A stretch of DNA of 42,264 nucleotides from an uncultured Phocaeicola sp. GTDB taxonomy: Bacteria; Bacteroidota; Bacteroidia; Bacteroidales; Bacteroidaceae. Position 1 is the stretch's first letter. Each line of letters opens with the position of its first letter. The notes beneath the pieces were generated by a model. The model ran no database searches and was not told where the DNA came from. It worked only from the letters and a program-made list of their open reading frames with translations. The position numbers were made by a program, and so were the translations under genes. The stretch covers positions 1 through 42,264 of the forward strand of contig CALUIZ010000026.1 of assembly GCA_944320815.1 (NCBI GenBank). The letters run 5' to 3'. Shown in pieces: positions 41,844-42,264 of the stretch.

Positions 41844-42264
41844 ATGAACTTTAACAACTTTACAATCAAATCGCAGGAGGCGGTGCAGGAGGCAGTTAAT
41901 CTGGTTCAGAGCCGCGGACAGCAGGCCATCGAGCCGGAGCATTTGATGGCAGGGGTGCTGAAAGTGGGGGAGAATGTGACGAACTTCATTTTCCAGAAGC
42001 TTGGCATCAACGGTCAGCAACTGGAGACGGTGCTCGAGAGGCAGATAGCTTCCTTGCCGAAGGTTTCGGGAGGGGAACCCTACCTGAGCCGTGATGCCAA
42101 CGAAGTGCTGCAGAAAGCTGTGGACTATTCCAAGCAGATGGGTGATGAGTATGTTTCGCTGGAGGCGTTGCTTCTCGCATTGCTGAATGTGAAAAGCACG
42201 GTTGCCACCATACTGAAAGACGCGGGGCTGACCGACAAGGAGCTTCGTGCAGCCATCAGTGAAC
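41844..42264 (+). CDS. clpB: ATP-dependent disaggregase ClpB (N-terminal part; runs off the window)
   Basis: The first 140 residues are present. They form the Clp N-domain with its two repeats: FTIKSQEAVQEAVNLVQ...IEPEHLMAGVL, and DANEVLQKAVDYSKQMGDEYVSLEALLLALL. This separates ClpB from ClpA/ClpC by the opening MNFNNFTIKSQEAVQ and spacing, though the ATPase domains are out of view. ClpB works with DnaK to dissolve protein aggregates. An AAGGAG lies 9 bases before ATG 41844, rare among the genes here. The upstream region shares a motif with hsp20. Confidence 0.93.
   Translation, partial: MNFNNFTIKSQEAVQEAVNLVQSRGQQAIEPEHLMAGVLKVGENVTNFIFQKLGINGQQLETVLERQIASLPKVSGGEPYLSRDANEVLQKAVDYSKQMGDEYVSLEALLLALLNVKSTVATILKDAGLTDKELRAAISE

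Overview
The window is chromosomal DNA from a member of the Bacteroidales, most likely Bacteroidaceae-like (Bacteroides, Phocaeicola or a close relative; I cannot fix the genus). The reasons are a SusC/SusD pair, a lipid-anchored BamA-type protein (TamL), a PPi-dependent phosphofructokinase, long isoleucyl-tRNA synthetase, DUF4296 and DUF362 proteins, few Shine-Dalgarno sequences, and at least fifteen copies of the Bacteroidetes -7 promoter box TAnnTTTG in front of genes. Most of the window is core-like gene content in short operons on both strands. No phage, insertion sequence, integrase or CRISPR array was seen.

Layout. 1-2.9 kb: tRNA-Lys(CTT), an AraC regulator with a membrane protein, and a divergent DUF362 protein. 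2.9-7 kb: Hsp20, a metallo-beta-lactamase-fold lipoprotein, a DUF2461 protein, an M23 peptidase and a Pmp3-like peptide. 7-9.4 kb: a two-gene AmmeMemoRadiSam unit in which the Memo and AMMECR1 domains are fused behind an apparent signal peptide. 9.4-16.3 kb: a TIG-domain lipoprotein, a TPR protein, a POT peptide transporter, an acyltransferase with a small partner, and an AsmA-like protein fused to a GT51 peptidoglycan glycosyltransferase. 16.4-22.0 kb: a three-gene MukBEF/MksBEF/Wadjet-like condensin operon (kleisin, KITE, SMC) without the JetD/MksG nuclease. 22.2-24.5 kb: a DUF3737 beta-helix protein, then GH25 and DUF4186 proteins. 24.6-30 kb: PPi-PFK, a small protein with TamL, and an RNA methyltransferase. 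30-36 kb: the operon ileS - TraR/DksA-like - lspA - DUF4296 - hypothetical. 36-41.3 kb: an orphan susC/susD pair. 41.3-42.3 kb: a 573-base control region and the start of clpB.

The points most worth following are: (1) the JetD-less condensin operon; (2) a shared TGACATTTT/AAAATGTC-type motif upstream of both heat-shock genes in the window (hsp20 and clpB), with a 22-base degenerate tandem repeat in front of clpB, which may be an unrecognised heat-shock control element; (3) the apparently exported Memo-AMMECR1 fusion beside a cytoplasmic radical SAM enzyme; (4) the AsmA-GT51 fusion; and (5) a 70-base hairpin repeat inside the ileS-lspA operon. Several starts were set by promoter position: in four cases a longer reading would begin inside a -7 box.
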